A DNA stretch of 64,000 bases from Eumeta japonica (GCA_005406025.1 BGZK01001404.1:1-64000); one strand, 5' to 3'. Positions 56,301-60,463 are shown, numbered from the stretch's first letter. A program made the numbers and translations. Notes: generated by a model from the letters alone, not told the origin.

Positions 56301-57793
56301 CTCTCCCCACATCATTGTTACAGGTGGTTACATTTATGTGACCTCCGACCCTGGTGTACCTCACGTATTTTTCAATTTTAAATTCGTAAATGATTAAAGT
56401 ATAACAGCATTTCCAAAATTATTTGTATTTTTCCATTTAAAATCGTTTGCATAAAAAAACCGCCTCTGAAAACCTATTATAATAATTAATTTTTTGGAAA
56501 AGAAAGGAAAACAAAAATAATTATCATAATGAAAATGATATACGCAAAAATTTATAAGGGAAATAAGCAATTCAACACCTTCATTTATAAACATAAACAT
56601 AAAAAGTGAAATATTGAGTCACAAGGATATGAAAAAGGAGATAACAGAGTCTATAAATAAAATATTTTGAAAAATATTCGAAATGGTTTGTGTGAAAACT
56701 AAAGGCGTTATTGATCTACACGATGGAAACGCGTGAATAACGACGTTAAAACCTAAATAAGTATAGTGATTTAAAATTTCAAGGAAGAATTCGATTCTTT
56801 TTATTCGTTTTAAAAGAAGTATCCAGCAATATCTCTTTGGTAGTGTAATTGTAATATGTTCTTAGTTCGTTTTTTTACATTGGTTGTGATCAAAACATAT
56901 TCTCATATTTTAAAATAATTCACACCTATCTCTAATGAGAGGGCTATTATATTATACACGCTTTAGGTCAGTCTTAGTGAAACTAAACCGAGCCCTATTT
57001 GTATATGGAATTACAATTATATTTAACCCATTCAACTATTGGGATTGGAACCTGCCTTCCGATGTGTGGTGATTTCACTGTGGAGTGAGATACCGATGTC
57101 AGGCGGGCGGACGTTTCCTCGCAGTCGCTCACTATATGTGTGTGCAGTGGTGCGGGTGCGGGCGCGGGCGGCGATGGTGGCGCGGACGCGCAGCGCGCGC
57201 TGGCGCGGTTTGCTCAGTGTGAGTAAAGCCTCTAGTGGGACTCTGGCTTTGCATGATGCTTGCGCATGGCGCTCGTTTTCTTCTATTACATCTAGTGTTT
57301 ATATTGAGTTTGTCGTCTGTCCATTCAATCGTACTGCGACTACCGTCGACACCGGAGGGCCGGACCGAAACTGGATCCTTTGAGATTTCGTTCCATCGCA
57401 ATGAACCGAAACCGTCTGTTGAGCTCACCCTGAGTTGCCTCGAAGGCGAAAATGTTAACTCGCTACATTCACCGTCTACACGCTCGTCCATAGAGATACT
57501 TTTTATCTCAAATGGTTTTATGAGAACGATATCTCACGGGATCTGATGGTCGTTAAAAGAGTCCGTAGTGCGTGTGGTAAGCACGTGGCGTGTGTGGCAG
57601 CCTGACGGAGACGGCGCGCCTGCTGCAGAACGTGCGCAGCGTGTTCAGTCGCCGGAGCGCAGCGCGTGCCACCGCCGAACTCGAGCTGTCACATGGGTTT
57701 GCATTCTCGCAAGAGGAAGGTGCCAGCATGTCACAGGCCGACGTCATCCGCGCCTACGACACAACACGGCCTGCTCTTCCTGCGCGCTCCTGA
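8128..57793 (+). CDS. ATP8A: P4-ATPase phospholipid flippase, ATP8A type, 3' half (nine exons)
   Basis: Catalytic subunit of an ATP8A1/ATP8A2-like flippase, which moves phosphatidylserine and phosphatidylethanolamine to the cytosolic leaflet of Golgi, endosomal and plasma membranes, normally with a CDC50/TMEM30 partner. Join: 8128-8300, 9452-9742, 14438-14931, 15027-15147, 22473-22664, 22735-22853, 26674-26808, 47099-47200, 57601-57793. All eight introns are GT..AG, and the phases match, giving 605 codons without a stop. Visible in order: KGADTV (N domain), [10 protein letters not shown] (hinge), [11 protein letters not shown] (P domain), membrane helices M5-M10, and a tail with FAFSQEEG and VIRAYDTT. 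Full-length relatives are about 1,150 residues, so roughly half is present; the start and DKTGT lie upstream. Introns range from about 70 bp to 20 kb and hold most of the repeats listed here. ATP8A over ATP8B/ATP10/ATP11 rests on the tail motif and overall similarity; the symbol is by homology. Confidence 0.93.
8979..9290 (+). repeat. GATTCC-array repeat, copy 1
   Basis: Starts with gctagctttcgcccgcagct, followed by a degenerate 6-bp-period stretch (gattccgattctgg…attttgattcc…) to about 9105, then a segment with ccaatttcatcgagtagttt. The same head and array recur at 10200 (+) and, reversed, at 21705-21985; a headless copy lies at 11870-12090. It is probably the 3' part of a dispersed lepidopteran retroposon. 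Confidence 0.6.
9452..9742 (+). CDS. ATP8A: ATP8A exon B: N/P-domain hinge, [10 protein letters not shown]
   Basis: Exactly 97 codons, phase 0 at both ends, between acceptor ggttacag and donor gtgagt. The peptide runs from [10 protein letters not shown] through [20 protein letters not shown] to [20 protein letters not shown] and ends NEDSLD. TGDK is the conserved P-domain/hinge motif and [10 protein letters not shown] is a P4-ATPase signature. Open frames on the other strand and in frame +1 across this stretch are shadows. Confidence 0.93.
9960..10195 (+). mobile_element. LINE/SINE 3'-end remnant
   Basis: In frame, 10010-10195 reads like a LINE C-terminus ([20 protein letters not shown], then [10 protein letters not shown]) after one or two shifts, a pattern typical of dispersed lepidopteran retroelement ends. 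It lies next to GATTCC-array copy 2. Confidence 0.45.
10200..10432 (+). repeat. GATTCC-array repeat, copy 2
   Basis: The head actagctttctaatcgcggc and cgcccgcgtgg is followed by about 170 bases of degenerate hexamers (gatcccaatctcg, attccgattccg, gattctaatttcgg). The open frame across 10230-10427 arises from the 6-bp period and is not a gene. Confidence 0.65.
10755..11530 (-). mobile_element. LINE 3' part, copy 2 of 3
   Basis: Reading the - strand from about 11,485: [17 protein letters not shown] then [24 protein letters not shown], the same C-terminal region as the + strand element at 2880-2940. The shared tail (gtatatctacagggac; cccatggatatttg; cgaacgaacaag) then runs down to 10755. 5' truncated and full of stops. 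Confidence 0.7.
11870..12090 (-). repeat. GGAATC-array repeat, copy 3 (reversed)
   Basis: A run of ggaatcg/gaaattg-type hexamers (for example gggagcggaatcgaacatga; gaaattggaattgaaagc), the reverse of the arrays at 8979 and 10200. The conserved head is not recognisable here. The antisense frame of 66 codons is a repeat artefact. Confidence 0.55.
12190..12829. other. Intronic DNA, nothing recognised
   Basis: AT-rich with no frame of interest. A short palindrome (acgtaatatacgta) at 12488 was noted. Confidence 0.35.
12830..13060 (+). repeat. Remnant of a GGTTCCG-type lepidopteran repeat
   Basis: Contains ggttccgagccaaaatgg then cgtccgtctatatgtcac and gaaaaaaaatttctt, in the order seen in a common family of lepidopteran non-coding repeats that begin with ggttccgta and contain gtccgtctgt. 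A similar weak trace is at 38,410-38,520. The assignment is from memory of the motif. Confidence 0.35.
13195..13885 (+). repeat. Unnamed dispersed repeat split by a MITE
   Basis: 13195-13294 and 13768-13885 align to consecutive parts of one uninterrupted copy at 52572-52770 (shared: actttggtttatactagttt; gtaatagtcga; then agtgtaa, gcatt, tttg and aataatggc). The intervening DNA is the foldback element listed next. Family identity is unknown. Confidence 0.65.
13295..13767. mobile_element. Foldback MITE inserted in an older repeat
   Basis: Arms of about 100 bp: 13325-13427 (gtagacgcttgcctgcaaca … ccctcgaatctgcc … ctctatccaaagg) and the inverted 13680-13767 (ctttggatagagattcgtag … ttgcaggcaagcg). 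It is flanked by an imperfect 17-bp direct repeat, CTATTCTGTNGGAANAT, at 13278-13294 and 13768-13784. No coding capacity. A relative at 32.1-35.4 kb shares the arm and the middle segment. Confidence 0.75.
13886..14437. other. Intronic DNA upstream of exon C
   Basis: AT-rich; the frame at 14111-14326 has no family feature. Nothing else seen. Confidence 0.35.
14438..14931 (+). CDS. ATP8A: ATP8A exon C: P domain GDGAND and helix M5
   Basis: The acceptor is gtatcag and the donor gtgagt; 164 codons plus two bases (TG, completed by the next exon to Trp). It starts [14 protein letters not shown], then has [34 protein letters not shown] (the Mg-binding P-domain loop) and [10 protein letters not shown], then [20 protein letters not shown] leading into membrane helix M5. 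This is the longest exon in the window and the most diagnostic. One candidate Met (14453) lies inside it, but the exon clearly continues an upstream coding frame. Confidence 0.95.
15027..15147 (+). CDS. ATP8A: ATP8A exon D: M5-M6 region, SGQILFERW
   Basis: Separated from exon C by a 95-bp intron. The first base completes Trp; then come 40 codons beginning [16 protein letters not shown] and [14 protein letters not shown], ending MMK before donor gtaagg. The pattern (S/N)GQxLFERW followed by YNVxFTxxPP is conserved in ATP8 flippases at the M5-M6 junction. The next exon is 7.3 kb away. Confidence 0.93.
15148..15796. other. Intronic DNA, nothing recognised
   Basis: AT-rich except for a GC-richer patch at 15560-15640 (gcgggcacccgccctaatgc) of unknown nature. 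Confidence 0.3.
15797..16940 (+). repeat. Degenerate tandem repeat, about 130-150-bp units, split by a LINE tail
   Basis: Successive units carry the same ordered words: (c)tgatgatg…gg, then ggaactccata(a/g)cg, then cctagt/aacc-gtgtttgag, then ttgtcttgagatgcacttt, then (c/g)catgatt. Units start near 15797, 15926, 16072 and 16190. The series resumes at 16773 (ttgttttgaaatgcacttcg … ggaacaatgtattctagctg) after the LINE fragment 16262-16772. The units have diverged and are not coding. Confidence 0.6.
16262..16772 (-). mobile_element. LINE 3'-end fragment, copy 3 of 3, inside the tandem repeat
   Basis: Starts ttcaaattcaagttcaaaat then atctttatttcataggtta and runs to the words shared with 3150-3700 and 10755-11330 (cccatggatatttg; gtatatctacagggac; cacagagccctc). 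Tandem-repeat units abut both sides, so it inserted after that array formed. Confidence 0.65.
16965..17960 (-). pseudogene. Mariner-family transposase pseudogene D
   Basis: On the - strand, from about 17350: [16 protein letters not shown], then [42 protein letters not shown]. This is the catalytic core (DE/A-W-I-Y-x-YDPxTKQQ) of the mariner family, broken by stops and missing its C-terminal third. 17500-17700 on the - strand carries the N-terminal helix-turn-helix region in decayed form. Of a different subfamily from copies A-C. Confidence 0.75.
17961..19823. other. Unassigned intronic DNA with a GC hairpin
   Basis: Frames at 18007-18231 and 18527-18745 (- strand) have no family feature. 18214-18233 (ttggtgctcaacgtggaacc) resembles a tRNA-Lys-type primer binding site of LTR elements, but no gag or pol follows. 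A perfect 8-bp GC inverted repeat is at 19095-19120. 18890-19440 is very AT-rich. Confidence 0.3.
19824..20352 (-). repeat. Long repeat with ACGTGACAACG ends, copy 1
   Basis: The reverse complement of 49361-49844 with high identity over most of its length. The ends carry inverted words: acgtgacaacgacttt near 19871 and agacgttgtcacgtcaaaat at 20322-20341. Inside are a repeated 25-bp unit (aacatt(t/a)atttatacaaagaat, 19960-20012), a poly(A)-signal-like aataaaat on the - strand, and a GC-rich duplicated unit (ctcgagtggaagggacgcg). It is a non-autonomous mobile element of unknown class; the 94-codon antisense frame is not a gene. Confidence 0.65.
20405..20710 (-). mobile_element. Gypsy-type LTR element fragment: primer site and gag start
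   Basis: On the - strand, tggtgaccccgacacacc at about 20,690-20,673 resembles the primer binding site region used by many insect gypsy elements. Downstream, [19 protein letters not shown] is followed by SLRISPF and RDRPRLWF, close to the start of a gypsy gag (PPF.P..P.LWF), with a frameshift. No pol, and no matching second LTR, was found. The class is inferred from these two features. Confidence 0.4.
20711..21704. other. Unassigned intronic DNA
   Basis: Possibly LTR DNA of the adjacent gypsy fragment up to about 20,900. 20900-21090 is GC-richer (caggctcc…gcggagcggcacgc) with no convincing exon. The rest is AT-rich. Confidence 0.3.
21705..21985 (-). repeat. GGAATC-array repeat, copy 4 (reversed)
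   Basis: A hexamer run gaaattgaaagtggaacggg … ggaatcgaaattgagaatgg … ggaatcaagatcag, ending in the reversed head catgcgggcgaaaccgtg and gaaaactagt. It mirrors the copy at 10200-10432. The 80-codon frame ending at 21841 partly consists of this array (repeated E-I-E-G) and is not a gene. Confidence 0.6.
22153..22312. repeat. Short foldback repeat
   Basis: attttgacaattacctaatt-gtagagcatt at 22153-22183 pairs with aatgctctataattgattg-tcaaaat at 22287-22312 (about 24 of 26 positions). No coding capacity; a MITE-like remnant 160 bp upstream of exon E. Confidence 0.5.
22473..22664 (+). CDS. ATP8A: ATP8A exon E: M6-M7 loop and helix M7
   Basis: The acceptor is tgtgcag and the donor gtgcgt; 64 codons in phase 0. 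The peptide starts [20 protein letters not shown] and continues [17 protein letters not shown], matching the P4-ATPase loop YPxLYxxSQxGxxFNxKVFW and helix M7, and ends [12 protein letters not shown]. Two overlapping open frames in the same interval and one on the other strand are shadows. Confidence 0.93.
22735..22853 (+). CDS. ATP8A: ATP8A exon F: helices M8-M9
   Basis: Follows exon E after a 70-bp intron (acceptor gtgttgcag, donor gtacgt). 39 codons plus two bases (AG, completed to Ser by the next exon). The peptide [19 protein letters not shown] then [18 protein letters not shown] matches the conserved [16 protein letters not shown] segment and the following helix of ATP8A proteins. Confidence 0.93.
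22960..23860 (+). pseudogene. Mariner transposase pseudogene A
   Basis: 23069-23353 reads [20 protein letters not shown], then [51 protein letters not shown], the mariner helix-turn-helix and first catalytic region (the usual DEKW is DHEKW), then a stop. The frame resumes with [20 protein letters not shown] at 23613 and ends at [18 protein letters not shown], the normal C-terminus. The N-terminal about 60 residues are missing. The same subfamily as copies B and C. Confidence 0.8.
23861..26673. other. AT-rich intronic DNA with one strong hairpin
   Basis: No exon or element recognised. 24572-24606 is a 15-bp near-perfect GC-rich hairpin with a 5-base loop. Short frames (24773-25063, 25229-25477) have no family feature. 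Confidence 0.35.
26674..26808 (+). CDS. ATP8A: ATP8A exon G: helix M10 region
   Basis: The acceptor is gttgcag and the donor gtaagt. The first base completes Ser; 44 codons and two bases (GT) follow. The peptide [20 protein letters not shown] then [20 protein letters not shown] matches the SS(L/N)xPxxP...S..FW.GLLxIPV segment and helix M10. It splices in phase to 47099, and also in phase to a candidate alternative terminal exon at 27029. Confidence 0.92.
27029..27167 (+). CDS. Candidate alternative C-terminal exon of ATP8A
   Basis: A GC-rich block 220 bp downstream of exon G. Joined to exon G (…GT) at the AG ending at 27028, it reads 45 codons, [19 protein letters not shown] then arginine-rich to LVP, and stops at TAG 27165, followed by a second TAG. 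The phase fits and the composition resembles the real exons, unlike the AT-rich surroundings. Against it: the acceptor has a poor pyrimidine tract, and I know no family match for this tail. Two other frames through the block are also open, so the frame assignment is inference. Confidence 0.35.
27168..27830. other. AT-rich intronic DNA left of the THAP element
   Basis: Nothing recognised. The left boundary of the next transposon lies somewhere within or near the end of this stretch. Confidence 0.3.
27912..29928 (+). pseudogene. THAP-domain DDE_4 transposase, disrupted
   Basis: Exon 1 27912-28094 (61 codons, donor gtaagt) encodes the THAP C2CH zinc finger: [28 protein letters not shown]. Exon 2 from 28252 continues [15 protein letters not shown] and KPACMPTR, then shifts frame at about 28340, where 15-20 bases seem lost; the shifted frame reads [10 protein letters not shown] and ends at 28493 (donor gtaact). 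Exon 3 from about 28682 is open to 29217. The catalytic domain, 29339-29827, has [23 protein letters not shown] and [13 protein letters not shown], the likely D, D and E. A last frameshift at about 29,820 is followed by [16 protein letters not shown] and stop at 29926, which overlaps an AATAAA. Nuclear DNA-cutting enzyme in its active relatives. Confidence 0.78.
30074..31400 (-). pseudogene. SWIM zinc-finger / YqaJ nuclease gene, disrupted
   Basis: Starts with ATG at 31400; exon 1 31400-31273 ([20 protein letters not shown]…) ends at donor gtaagt; exon 2 starts at 31111 in phase. It encodes a SWIM-type finger ([20 protein letters not shown], 30,900 region), then after a shift [16 protein letters not shown], and a YqaJ nuclease core in 30418-30074: [58 protein letters not shown] and Q(V)QxQM are the expected metal-binding/catalytic motifs. 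Between 30,614 and 30,420 the frame is lost. Its function in the transposon is unproven in the family. Confidence 0.75.
31561..32100. other. AT-rich DNA, nothing recognised
   Basis: No frame or repeat recognised between the two mobile regions. Confidence 0.3.
32402..32593 (-). pseudogene. RTE LINE C-terminal region
   Basis: 63 codons ending in stop: [20 protein letters not shown] then [13 protein letters not shown]. The R-W-x-DDI motif is diagnostic for RTE/BovB-type ORF2 C-termini. The element's 3' UTR and poly(T) follow at 32270-32400. Confidence 0.85.
32896..33138 (-). pseudogene. RTE LINE reverse transcriptase active-site part
   Basis: [20 protein letters not shown], then [17 protein letters not shown] and [12 protein letters not shown], i.e. 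the RT block with ADDL (active site of the (Y/F)ADD type, here preceded by Arg-Leu) and the downstream NxxKTK and YLG motifs. Frame broken on both sides. Confidence 0.85.
34423..34821 (-). pseudogene. RTE LINE endonuclease domain
   Basis: 132 codons of an EEP endonuclease: [14 protein letters not shown] (catalytic Asp/Asn), NEIDYI (catalytic region). The upstream 40-60 residues with the first catalytic Glu are missing or decayed. Nicks target DNA in active RTE elements. Confidence 0.85.
35401..36460. other. AT-rich DNA, nothing recognised
   Basis: A short internal word (ttttgagctca) recurs at 35,475 and 35,611. The frames at 36042-36468 have no family feature. Confidence 0.3.
36476..37870 (-). 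pseudogene. Decayed member of an unnamed multicopy insect gene family
   Basis: Read right to left across three frames: [20 protein letters not shown] and [20 protein letters not shown] (37850-37700), then [12 protein letters not shown] (37,630-37,590), [20 protein letters not shown] and MAKAIYSLK (37,420-37,330), [20 protein letters not shown] and LFDEDVD (37140-37070), and [20 protein letters not shown] with [15 protein letters not shown] (36680-36550). This order (VHWDGK, D-TTASN, PGAMH-RW-AKAIY, LW-LS-E, RV-D-AER) matches an abundant uncharacterised family of cnidarians and insects, probably of transposon origin. At least four frame breaks, so it is not expressed as one protein. No name given. 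Confidence 0.5.
39220..43305 (-). pseudogene. Mutator-like transposase domain joined to YqaJ nuclease, disrupted
   Basis: Exon 1 starts at ATG 43305 ([20 protein letters not shown]). Two 108-bp exons follow, 42651-42544 and 42338-42231, then a long exon from 41632. This encodes [22 protein letters not shown] (zinc pair), [18 protein letters not shown] in approximate form, [20 protein letters not shown] (near 41,150), [24 protein letters not shown], and [19 protein letters not shown] then [14 protein letters not shown] (40,870-40,730). After a gap, [15 protein letters not shown] (40,400), then a YqaJ core ([16 protein letters not shown] in 39,735-39,675; [38 protein letters not shown]) to 39,220. 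The DG/AW and DGDS residues belong to the catalytic core expected in this family. Many shifts. Confidence 0.7.
42231..42651 (-). repeat. Tandem exon duplication in the Mutator-like gene
   Basis: Exons 42338-42231 and 42651-42544 are both 108 bp, both open, both bounded by AG..GT, and both have the form A|GCA…GG|gtatgta. Their peptides share TAxTLxTPVN and end T(S/N)(I/F)G. Flanking intron words are duplicated too (tctacattgcagtagg near 41,940; tgtacattgcagtagg near 42,480). The unit is about 310 bp. Confidence 0.7.
43800..44890 (+). pseudogene. Mariner transposase pseudogene E
   Basis: The N-terminus is seen at 43,934 (MNLTRENF, then IIFYEF) and the catalytic core at 44,330-44,580 ([13 protein letters not shown] in decayed form; [23 protein letters not shown]-like text from cttcattatgacaacggctca). 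Stops and shifts throughout. A different mariner lineage from A-C. It abuts the right end of the TTAA element. Confidence 0.65.
44891..46689. other. AT-rich intronic DNA
   Basis: Nothing recognised. 45,820-46,450 is less AT-rich and has frames of 65-71 codons without family features. Confidence 0.3.
46690..47098 (+). other. GC-richer segment immediately upstream of exon H
   Basis: CpG-containing DNA (ctcggccgagacacagtagc; gtcgacatcgagcgaactcg) with a Kozak-like gccatcatg at 46,831 opening a 27-codon frame ([12 protein letters not shown]…). It could be an alternative promoter or 5' exon for a tail-only transcript, or a decayed repeat. No exon is called. Confidence 0.25.
47099..47200 (+). CDS. 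ATP8A: ATP8A exon H: proximal cytosolic tail
   Basis: The acceptor is gactttcag and the donor gtgagt, 20 kb after exon G. The first base completes Val; the peptide [20 protein letters not shown] then [14 protein letters not shown] matches the amphipathic VYKxxxxTxFKTxxEEVxELE…DPG segment that follows the last helix in ATP8A proteins. It ends with two bases (TC) completed by the final exon. The antisense frame over it is a shadow. Confidence 0.88.
47201..48098. other. Intronic DNA, nothing recognised
   Basis: AT-rich; 47,630-47,700 has a GC-richer patch (cgcagcatacgccgcgggaa). Confidence 0.3.
48099..48431 (-). CDS. Unrecognised antisense open frame
   Basis: 110 codons; the middle ([20 protein letters not shown], then [20 protein letters not shown]) has balanced composition and higher GC than the flanks, unlike chance frames in this AT-rich region. 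There is no stop-free extension and no known family recognised. It may be a fragment of a mobile-element gene or chance. Confidence 0.2.
   Translation of the reverse strand: MEKFKTRLFAIIYFDVLVKIVSLRSLYDILSSPEAQQSFSQRIDHRITSAARPLRCLIYGDDAVDRDHPYNNITINFDVALTSCPRLEHALKICFYFNFVIRAIKYIYGA
49361..49844 (+). repeat. Long repeat with ACGTGACAACG ends, copy 2
   Basis: Inverted relative to 19824-20352. Begins atcgatttattttgacgtga then caacgtc and ends cgttgtcacgtaaaactttc then gcccgtataccgactttaca. It lacks one of the two GC-rich subunits of copy 1 but keeps the duplicated aaatgttttaaat unit. No coding capacity. Confidence 0.65.
49845..50299. other. Intronic DNA with a GT microsatellite
   Basis: A (GT)n/(GC)n run lies at 50130-50158. 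The frame 49863-50060 is without family features. Confidence 0.4.
50330..50620 (+). other. CpG-rich block in the last intron
   Basis: Very GC-rich and CpG-dense (gacgccgcgccgcgccccgg; gggcccgcgccgcccgcgct) amid AT-rich DNA. Long arginine/alanine-rich frames are open on both strands simply because of composition. It may be a promoter/CpG-like segment or hold an alternative ATP8A terminal exon (next entry). Confidence 0.45.
50454..50559 (+). CDS. Low-confidence alternative ATP8A terminal exon
   Basis: Joined to exon H (…TC) at the AG ending at 50453, it reads S, then [20 protein letters not shown] and [11 protein letters not shown], stop TGA at 50557. The phase fits, but the acceptor is poor and the composition alone could keep the frame open. 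Confidence 0.18.
51000..51694. other. AT-rich intronic DNA
   Basis: Nothing recognised; the 90-codon frame at 51110-51382 is rich in Ile/Val/Tyr from AT composition and not supported. Confidence 0.35.
51695..52585 (+). pseudogene. Mariner transposase pseudogene B
   Basis: Same subfamily as A. In shifting frames: N-terminal [14 protein letters not shown] (51,705), [15 protein letters not shown] (51,945), [16 protein letters not shown] and [18 protein letters not shown] (52,160-52,270), [24 protein letters not shown] (52,380-52,415; the second catalytic Asp). The C-terminus is cut off where the unnamed repeat at 52572 begins. Confidence 0.75.
52572..52770 (+). repeat. Uninterrupted copy of the unnamed repeat seen at 13195
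   Basis: Aligns with 13195-13294 plus 13768-13885 joined, without the 473-bp MITE. It directly follows mariner B. The unknown repeat is not coding. Confidence 0.65.
52771..53869. other. Intronic DNA with microsatellite and GC-rich patches
   Basis: A (GCGT)n/(GT)n run lies at 53168-53205. GC-rich patches at 53,330-53,420 and 53,715-53,765 (gacgcgcggcgcgtgagcgc) have no supported exon. A Kozak-like gccaccatg at 53,716 opens only four codons. Confidence 0.35.
53870..54745 (-). pseudogene. Mariner transposase pseudogene C
   Basis: Antisense copy of the A/B subfamily: from 54,733, [20 protein letters not shown], then [33 protein letters not shown], and in the left half the [18 protein letters not shown] and [16 protein letters not shown] text (54,200-54,080). 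Several stops. It includes the N-terminus that copy A lacks. Confidence 0.75.
54746..57038. other. Intronic DNA, mostly AT-rich
   Basis: 54,930-55,240 is GC-richer (gtgggcctgagtcgggtgaa; gccggacttttccacg) and may be repeat or regulatory DNA. No exon supported. The rest is AT-rich with no recognised element. Confidence 0.3.
57148..57226 (+). CDS. Candidate cassette or terminal ATP8A exon
   Basis: After acceptor tgtgtgtgcag, joined to exon H (…TC), it reads [24 protein letters not shown]. It either stops at TAA 57224 (terminal exon) or, with donor gtgtga at 57217, keeps frame into the last exon. The stronger-looking donor gtgagt at 57219 would break the frame. GC-rich composition may explain the open frame. 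Confidence 0.2.
57235..57546 (+). CDS. Unrecognised open frame in the last ATP8A intron
   Basis: 103 codons; residues 10-30 ([20 protein letters not shown]) look like a signal peptide or membrane segment, followed by a polar part ([20 protein letters not shown]). A frame of 119 codons is open on the other strand over the same DNA, so composition could be responsible. No family known. Confidence 0.15.
   Translation: MGLWLCMMLAHGARFLLLHLVFILSLSSVHSIVLRLPSTPEGRTETGSFEISFHRNEPKPSVELTLSCLEGENVNSLHSPSTRSSIEILFISNGFMRTISHGI
57601..57793 (+). CDS. ATP8A: ATP8A terminal exon: tail with FAFSQ motif and stop
   Basis: The acceptor is gtggcag. C completes Ser and is followed by [20 protein letters not shown], then [27 protein letters not shown], and stop TGA at 57791. 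ATP8A1/ATP8A2 tails carry LTERAxLLKNVFKK, then GYAFSQDE, then IRAYDTT; the (Y/F)AFSQ segment is the autoinhibitory element in those flippases. The final dozen residues (RPALPARS) differ from vertebrates, as expected. This exon fixes the gene as ATP8A rather than another P4 class. Confidence 0.92.
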
Positions 57794-60463
57794 GCTGATG
57801 GCGCGGATCAGCGCTTCGGTCGGACTCGACACCTGCGTCTGGCTCGGCCTCATTGCTACATTTTTATTTAACCTCAACGAAATAAAGAAACATTTGCACT
57901 TTAAAAATATAGATTTCTATTCGAGGTTTGGCGTCGCCGCCGCGAGTGCCACTCATCGCACTCACTACACCGAACATTGGATTGCACTGCATTGCGCGTT
58001 CAAATTTTCGGCAGCCTTCGACTATGCGGGCGCCGACGCCACATGAACTCCTTTGAACTTGTCACGCATTACTGTCAAACCAGAAATCAGCTGCTTATAA
58101 GATAATTTATCGGACATATTATTTTAGTTAAATCTTGTTACCTGGTATTAGTAATATTTGAATATTCACTAATTTCGTACACATGTTTGGCGTATGTGTA
58201 TACTCGTGCGTTCTGTATACTTATTGTGGCTACGTATACTTATCGATTTTATATAGACATATACAGTAATAACCGGCCACAAAAAAAACGCACTGGCAAG
58301 CAGTCTCATAACATGCTATTCTTTAAAGTCTATAATCTAGACTATAATATGGGGCAGAGTTAACTACTGGAGTTATAGAAATCATGAAATGTCTATGTAA
58401 TATGAATCAAACTCGGATTATTGTCACCATTGAGATCGAACATCTAACGAAAAATTCATTCCAGTTTTGCACAACGTAATCCGCAATTTGTTCCTGGATC
58501 TTCCTAACCAAGATGCGTGTTTCATAAAAACGATTTTGAATCTAGTATTTTTATATAGTAGTTAAATAGCTTCAGTACTAATTTTCATGTCCCTAGTCAA
58601 AAATCAGCATCCTTATACGAACTTCTGATTTCATGTTTCTAACTTCAGTAGTTTCAGCTCTGTGCTGATGAGTTAATCAGAAAATCAGGGTTTCTCTCTA
58701 TAATATATAAATATATATTGTTACACGTACATTTTAGATTTACATGTAACCATTGTATATTAAGATTATTTAAACTTTACTTACTTTTTTTCTTAGAAGT
58801 TTTGTTACTGACTCAATCAATAATCAGGGATATTAATTAATAATTATTTTTTGTAACATATTAATTAAGTTGTGAATTTGTATTATTATTTAAACGGATT
58901 ATTTTATAATCAATTTACATTTCATGCTAATATTTGTATGTAACTTGTGACCGTTGTAACGTCATCAAACATCGAGATTAGAAAACTTAATTATATGTTG
59001 ATAGCCATAGCTGATAAGGGCAACCACAGCAGTGGGTGCAAGTCGCCACTCTAACCCAGTCTTGCTACAAGAGTTGAGACAGGTCGAGGCGGTGCGGGGT
59101 TGCCCGGCTAACTCACAGCTGTATCGAGTCATAGGGATATGTACAGAAGACATAGGAATCATTGTTGCGGCTTCCGGTATTGCTTAAAACAATGGTTGTA
59201 TAAAGCTTTTCTTTAAGACAAAATCTTCAGTTATGTACAGCTAAATAATATGTTTCGATTTTTTTTACTCCGTTTTAAAGTCAACTGATAACAGTTGACT
59301 AGCATAATGCAACATACTTACGATTTTAATTAATCTGATAGCCGAAAAACGTAATTACACTGTATTACTTAACTTTGTACAAATAAAAGATAAATATTGA
59401 CAAAAACATATATCAATCTTAATCAAGGGCGCATCCAGGGAGGTTCGAGGACCCTCTTGGTTTTTGTCTTATGGTCGTAATCAAATTAAACTTTATTTTA
59501 ATTCCACCTCGATTATGTGATCCCCTTGGCTTGTAAGGCTAAATCCGCCATTGATCTTATTCAAAATTTTCTTTTTTAAATTCTCTTGATGCGAATTTTG
59601 TTATATACAAATGTAAGATTTGTGTTAAATTATATGTACGTTGATTTGAACTCTTTAATTTTTATTTTGTCATTGTTATTTGAATTTGTTGTTAACTTAT
59701 GGTTTATCACGACTCGAATATTATTATTAAGACATCCAACGCTCTGTAAGTTGCGTTGTTTATTGCATTTGAATGTTTTTATTATATGTATAAGTAAAGA
59801 TTAAAACAAAAAATAATATAAGCACATTGCAACTTTTTTGTAATTAAGTCACGAAAACACATCAAAGCTTTAGGCACAAATTTCAGCATTCAAGAGGTAA
59901 CGTTGTACTGCAATTAACGGTTTTCTTGAAAATAAATAGGTTTTAAACCTTTCATCACTTCAATGTTTGATTCAATCGGGCGTCAGCCGCGCGCCCTCCG
60001 CCGCCCGAGGAGCGCCCGCCCCGCTCGGGAGCGCCTCGTCGGGTCGTGGTCATATTTTGCACTAAACAACTAACCGATTGTTAGCGAGTGATCTAATGTA
60101 ACTATTTATTAAACATTGTGATATGAAGCTAATTTTCGTACAGAATTTACACGATCAACTAGCTGTTTTCGATCGACTTATAACTACTTATTGCTATACC
60201 TTTAACAGTTTATTATTGTTAACTGTTACCTCGATTAAAAAAGAATTATTGAGATCGCGGCGAGGCGGGGCGCGAGGCCCTGCGACTGTGTCGGGGCAAT
60301 GACGCCACCGGTGGGATCGGGCGACGCCGTCGGTGGCGGCCTTAACCAGGCTCCAGGCGGCAGACATTTGTATTTATATAGGCATTCGTTACTATTAATA
60401 TATACTCTGCTATGAATCTACGTTATTATTTTATTGTTATAATTAATAGCCGAGGATAAAATA
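57794..60463. other. ATP8A 3' flank
   Basis: 3' UTR at least to the AATAAA at 57881. 57,794-58,046 stays GC-rich and open in another frame (shadow). 58,530-58,710 resembles a lepidopteran retroposon tail (agctctgtgctgatgagtta then aatcagggttt). 59,420-59,545 looks like a decayed hAT-type end pair (gggcgcatccaggg; aaatccgccattgat). GC-rich blocks are at 59,980-60,045 and 60,255-60,365. No other gene seen. Confidence 0.35.
57881..57886 (+). terminator. Possible poly(A) signal of ATP8A
   Basis: AATAAA 88 bases after the ATP8A stop codon, the first such hexamer downstream. Other AATAAA copies follow (for example near 59383), so the true cleavage site is not determined. Confidence 0.35.

Noticed and set aside
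57132..57491. 119-codon antisense frame
   Set aside because: No family feature; overlaps candidate sense exons and is explained by GC composition.
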